From an uncultured Lachnospiraceae bacterium (GTDB lineage Bacteria; Bacillota; Clostridia; Lachnospirales; Lachnospiraceae), in NCBI GenBank assembly GCA_902782625.1, contig CACZNZ010000282.1, positions 1 to 7,832 of the forward strand: a stretch of 7,832 nucleotides of DNA. Reading direction: 5' to 3'. A model generated the notes under the pieces. It was not told where the DNA came from. It ran no database searches and saw nothing but the letters and a program-made list of their open reading frames with translations. How positions within the stretch are numbered: the stretch's first letter is position 1; each line of letters starts with the position of its first letter. Both the position numbers and the translations under genes were made by a program. Below are positions 6,879 to 7,832 of the stretch, one piece after another.

Positions 6879-7832
6879 ATGTTGAAGCAGGGAATTATCA
6901 TTGACAGACATTACGAGATCATAGAGCATATCGGATCCGGCGGTATGGCAGATGTCTATAAAGCCATGGATTACCGTCTCAATCGTTTTGTTGCATTAAA
7001 GGTGCTGAAAGAAGAGTACTATGATAATGAGACATTTCTGAAAAAGTTTCTGGCAGAGGCAGAAGCAACAGAAGCTCTTTCTCATCCGAATATCGTTCAT
7101 ATCTACGATGCAGAGTACAAGGATGGATATCATTATATTGTCATGGAACTTGCTGACGGCATGACACTGAAAAAATATATACGTCAGGAAGGAAGACTGA
7201 AAGCAGATAAGGCGGTAGCCATCGCGCTGCAGATTGCCGAGGGACTCAGAGCGGCCCATGACCATCATATCATCCACAGAGATATCAAACCTCAGAATAT
7301 CCTTGTGACCGAAGGCGGCCGGGTGAAAGTAGCGGATTTTGGAATTGCCAGAGTTGCTTCCGGGGATACTATTTCGTCGAATACGATGGGCTCCGTGCGT
7401 TATTTCTCGCCGGAACAGGCCAGGGGCGGATTCGCGGATGAGCGAAGCGATATCTATTCACTGGGTATCACGATGTACGAGATGGTTACCGGGAAAGTTC
7501 CTTTTGACGGGGAGACCAGCATAGCGATCGCCATGTCTCACCTGAAAGAAGAGGTAACACCTCCAAGAGAGTATTTTCCGGATATCCCTCCGAGTCTGAA
7601 CAAGATTATTTTAAAATGTACCATGAAAAGCCCGGAACAGCGGTATCAGAGCGCGCAGGCACTGATTGAAGATCTGAAACAGGTCTTTTTGCTTCCGGAT
7701 GGAAATTATGTCTATATTGATTCACTGATCGATGATTCTCCGACGGTCGACAGAGACCAGAATGAGATTCAGAAGATCAAGGAAGAACTCAAAAAATATG
7801 AGCATGAACATGCGGATCCGGAAGAACAGGTA
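6879..7832 (+). CDS. prkC: Membrane Ser/Thr protein kinase PrkC (Stk/PASTA type), 3' end outside window
   Basis: This Hanks-type kinase pairs with PrpC. In known relatives it spans the membrane and its external PASTA domains sense peptidoglycan fragments. All 318 codons to the window edge are open, so the protein is cut by the window, not broken. The kinase domain covers about residues 10-270: glycine loop GSGGMADVY (19-27), ATP-binding Lys41 in VALK, helix-C Glu60, catalytic Asp135 in HRDIKPQN, Asp153 in DFGIAR, and SPEQARG in place of APE. The Ser/Thr-rich activation segment (GDTISSNTMGS) is the likely autophosphorylation site. From about residue 285 a charged juxtamembrane linker follows (QNEIQKIKEELKKYEHEH). 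The transmembrane helix and PASTA repeats are expected beyond the window and are not seen. The start ATG has an excellent ribosome binding site and lies 5 nt after prpC. The naming rests on kinase motifs plus context. Confidence 0.93.
   Translation, partial: MLKQGIIIDRHYEIIEHIGSGGMADVYKAMDYRLNRFVALKVLKEEYYDNETFLKKFLAEAEATEALSHPNIVHIYDAEYKDGYHYIVMELADGMTLKKYIRQEGRLKADKAVAIALQIAEGLRAAHDHHIIHRDIKPQNILVTEGGRVKVADFGIARVASGDTISSNTMGSVRYFSPEQARGGFADERSDIYSLGITMYEMVTGKVPFDGETSIAIAMSHLKEEVTPPREYFPDIPPSLNKIILKCTMKSPEQRYQSAQALIEDLKQVFLLPDGNYVYIDSLIDDSPTVDRDQNEIQKIKEELKKYEHEHADPEEQV

Noticed and set aside
7339..7524. Small + strand open frame of 61 codons inside prkC
   Set aside because: It overlaps the kinase activation segment and the following conserved motifs in another frame, with no independent support.
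6879..7832. Truncated or broken kinase gene
   Set aside because: The frame stays open through the last base and the missing transmembrane and PASTA parts are expected beyond the window, so this is an edge effect.

Overview
This is a conserved core (housekeeping) locus from a low-to-mid GC Gram-positive bacterium. The gene order priA, def, fmt, rsmB, rlmN, prpC, prkC is the classical Firmicutes arrangement, known from Bacillus subtilis and widespread in Clostridia. Strong GGAGG ribosome binding sites, GTG/ATG starts and the protein style suggest Clostridia, probably Lachnospiraceae. That placement is an inference from style and synteny, not from a database match.

Layout: every gene is on the + strand. 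Bases 1-2231 hold PriA, whose extreme N-terminus lies before the window. Bases 2232-2316 are the only real intergenic gap. It holds a likely extended -10 promoter, a dyad symmetry over that promoter, and a ribosome binding site placed in the loop of a small predicted hairpin. From 2317 to the end runs a very compact block: def (2317-2808), fmt (2805-3764), rsmB (3742-5112), rlmN (5099-6145), prpC (6142-6873) and prkC (6879 to beyond 7832). Four of the five junctions overlap, by 4, 23, 14 and 4 bp. The fifth has a 5-nt gap. I see no terminator, RNA gene, mobile element, CRISPR array or phage gene, and no gap longer than 85 nt.

How the genes fit together: PriA restarts stalled replication forks. 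Fmt formylates initiator Met-tRNA and Def removes the formyl group from nascent proteins, so they form a start/finish pair for translation initiation. RsmB and RlmN methylate ribosomal RNA (RlmN also methylates tRNA). PrpC (PP2C phosphatase) and PrkC (membrane Ser/Thr kinase) form an antagonistic signalling pair that senses cell-wall fragments in known relatives. All catalytic motifs I checked are intact.

I found no convincing undescribed system. The points worth a second look are regulatory and architectural: the dyad over the def promoter, the SD hairpin, the overlapping junctions, two start sites that simple ORF calling would misplace, and an apparent excess of GATC.
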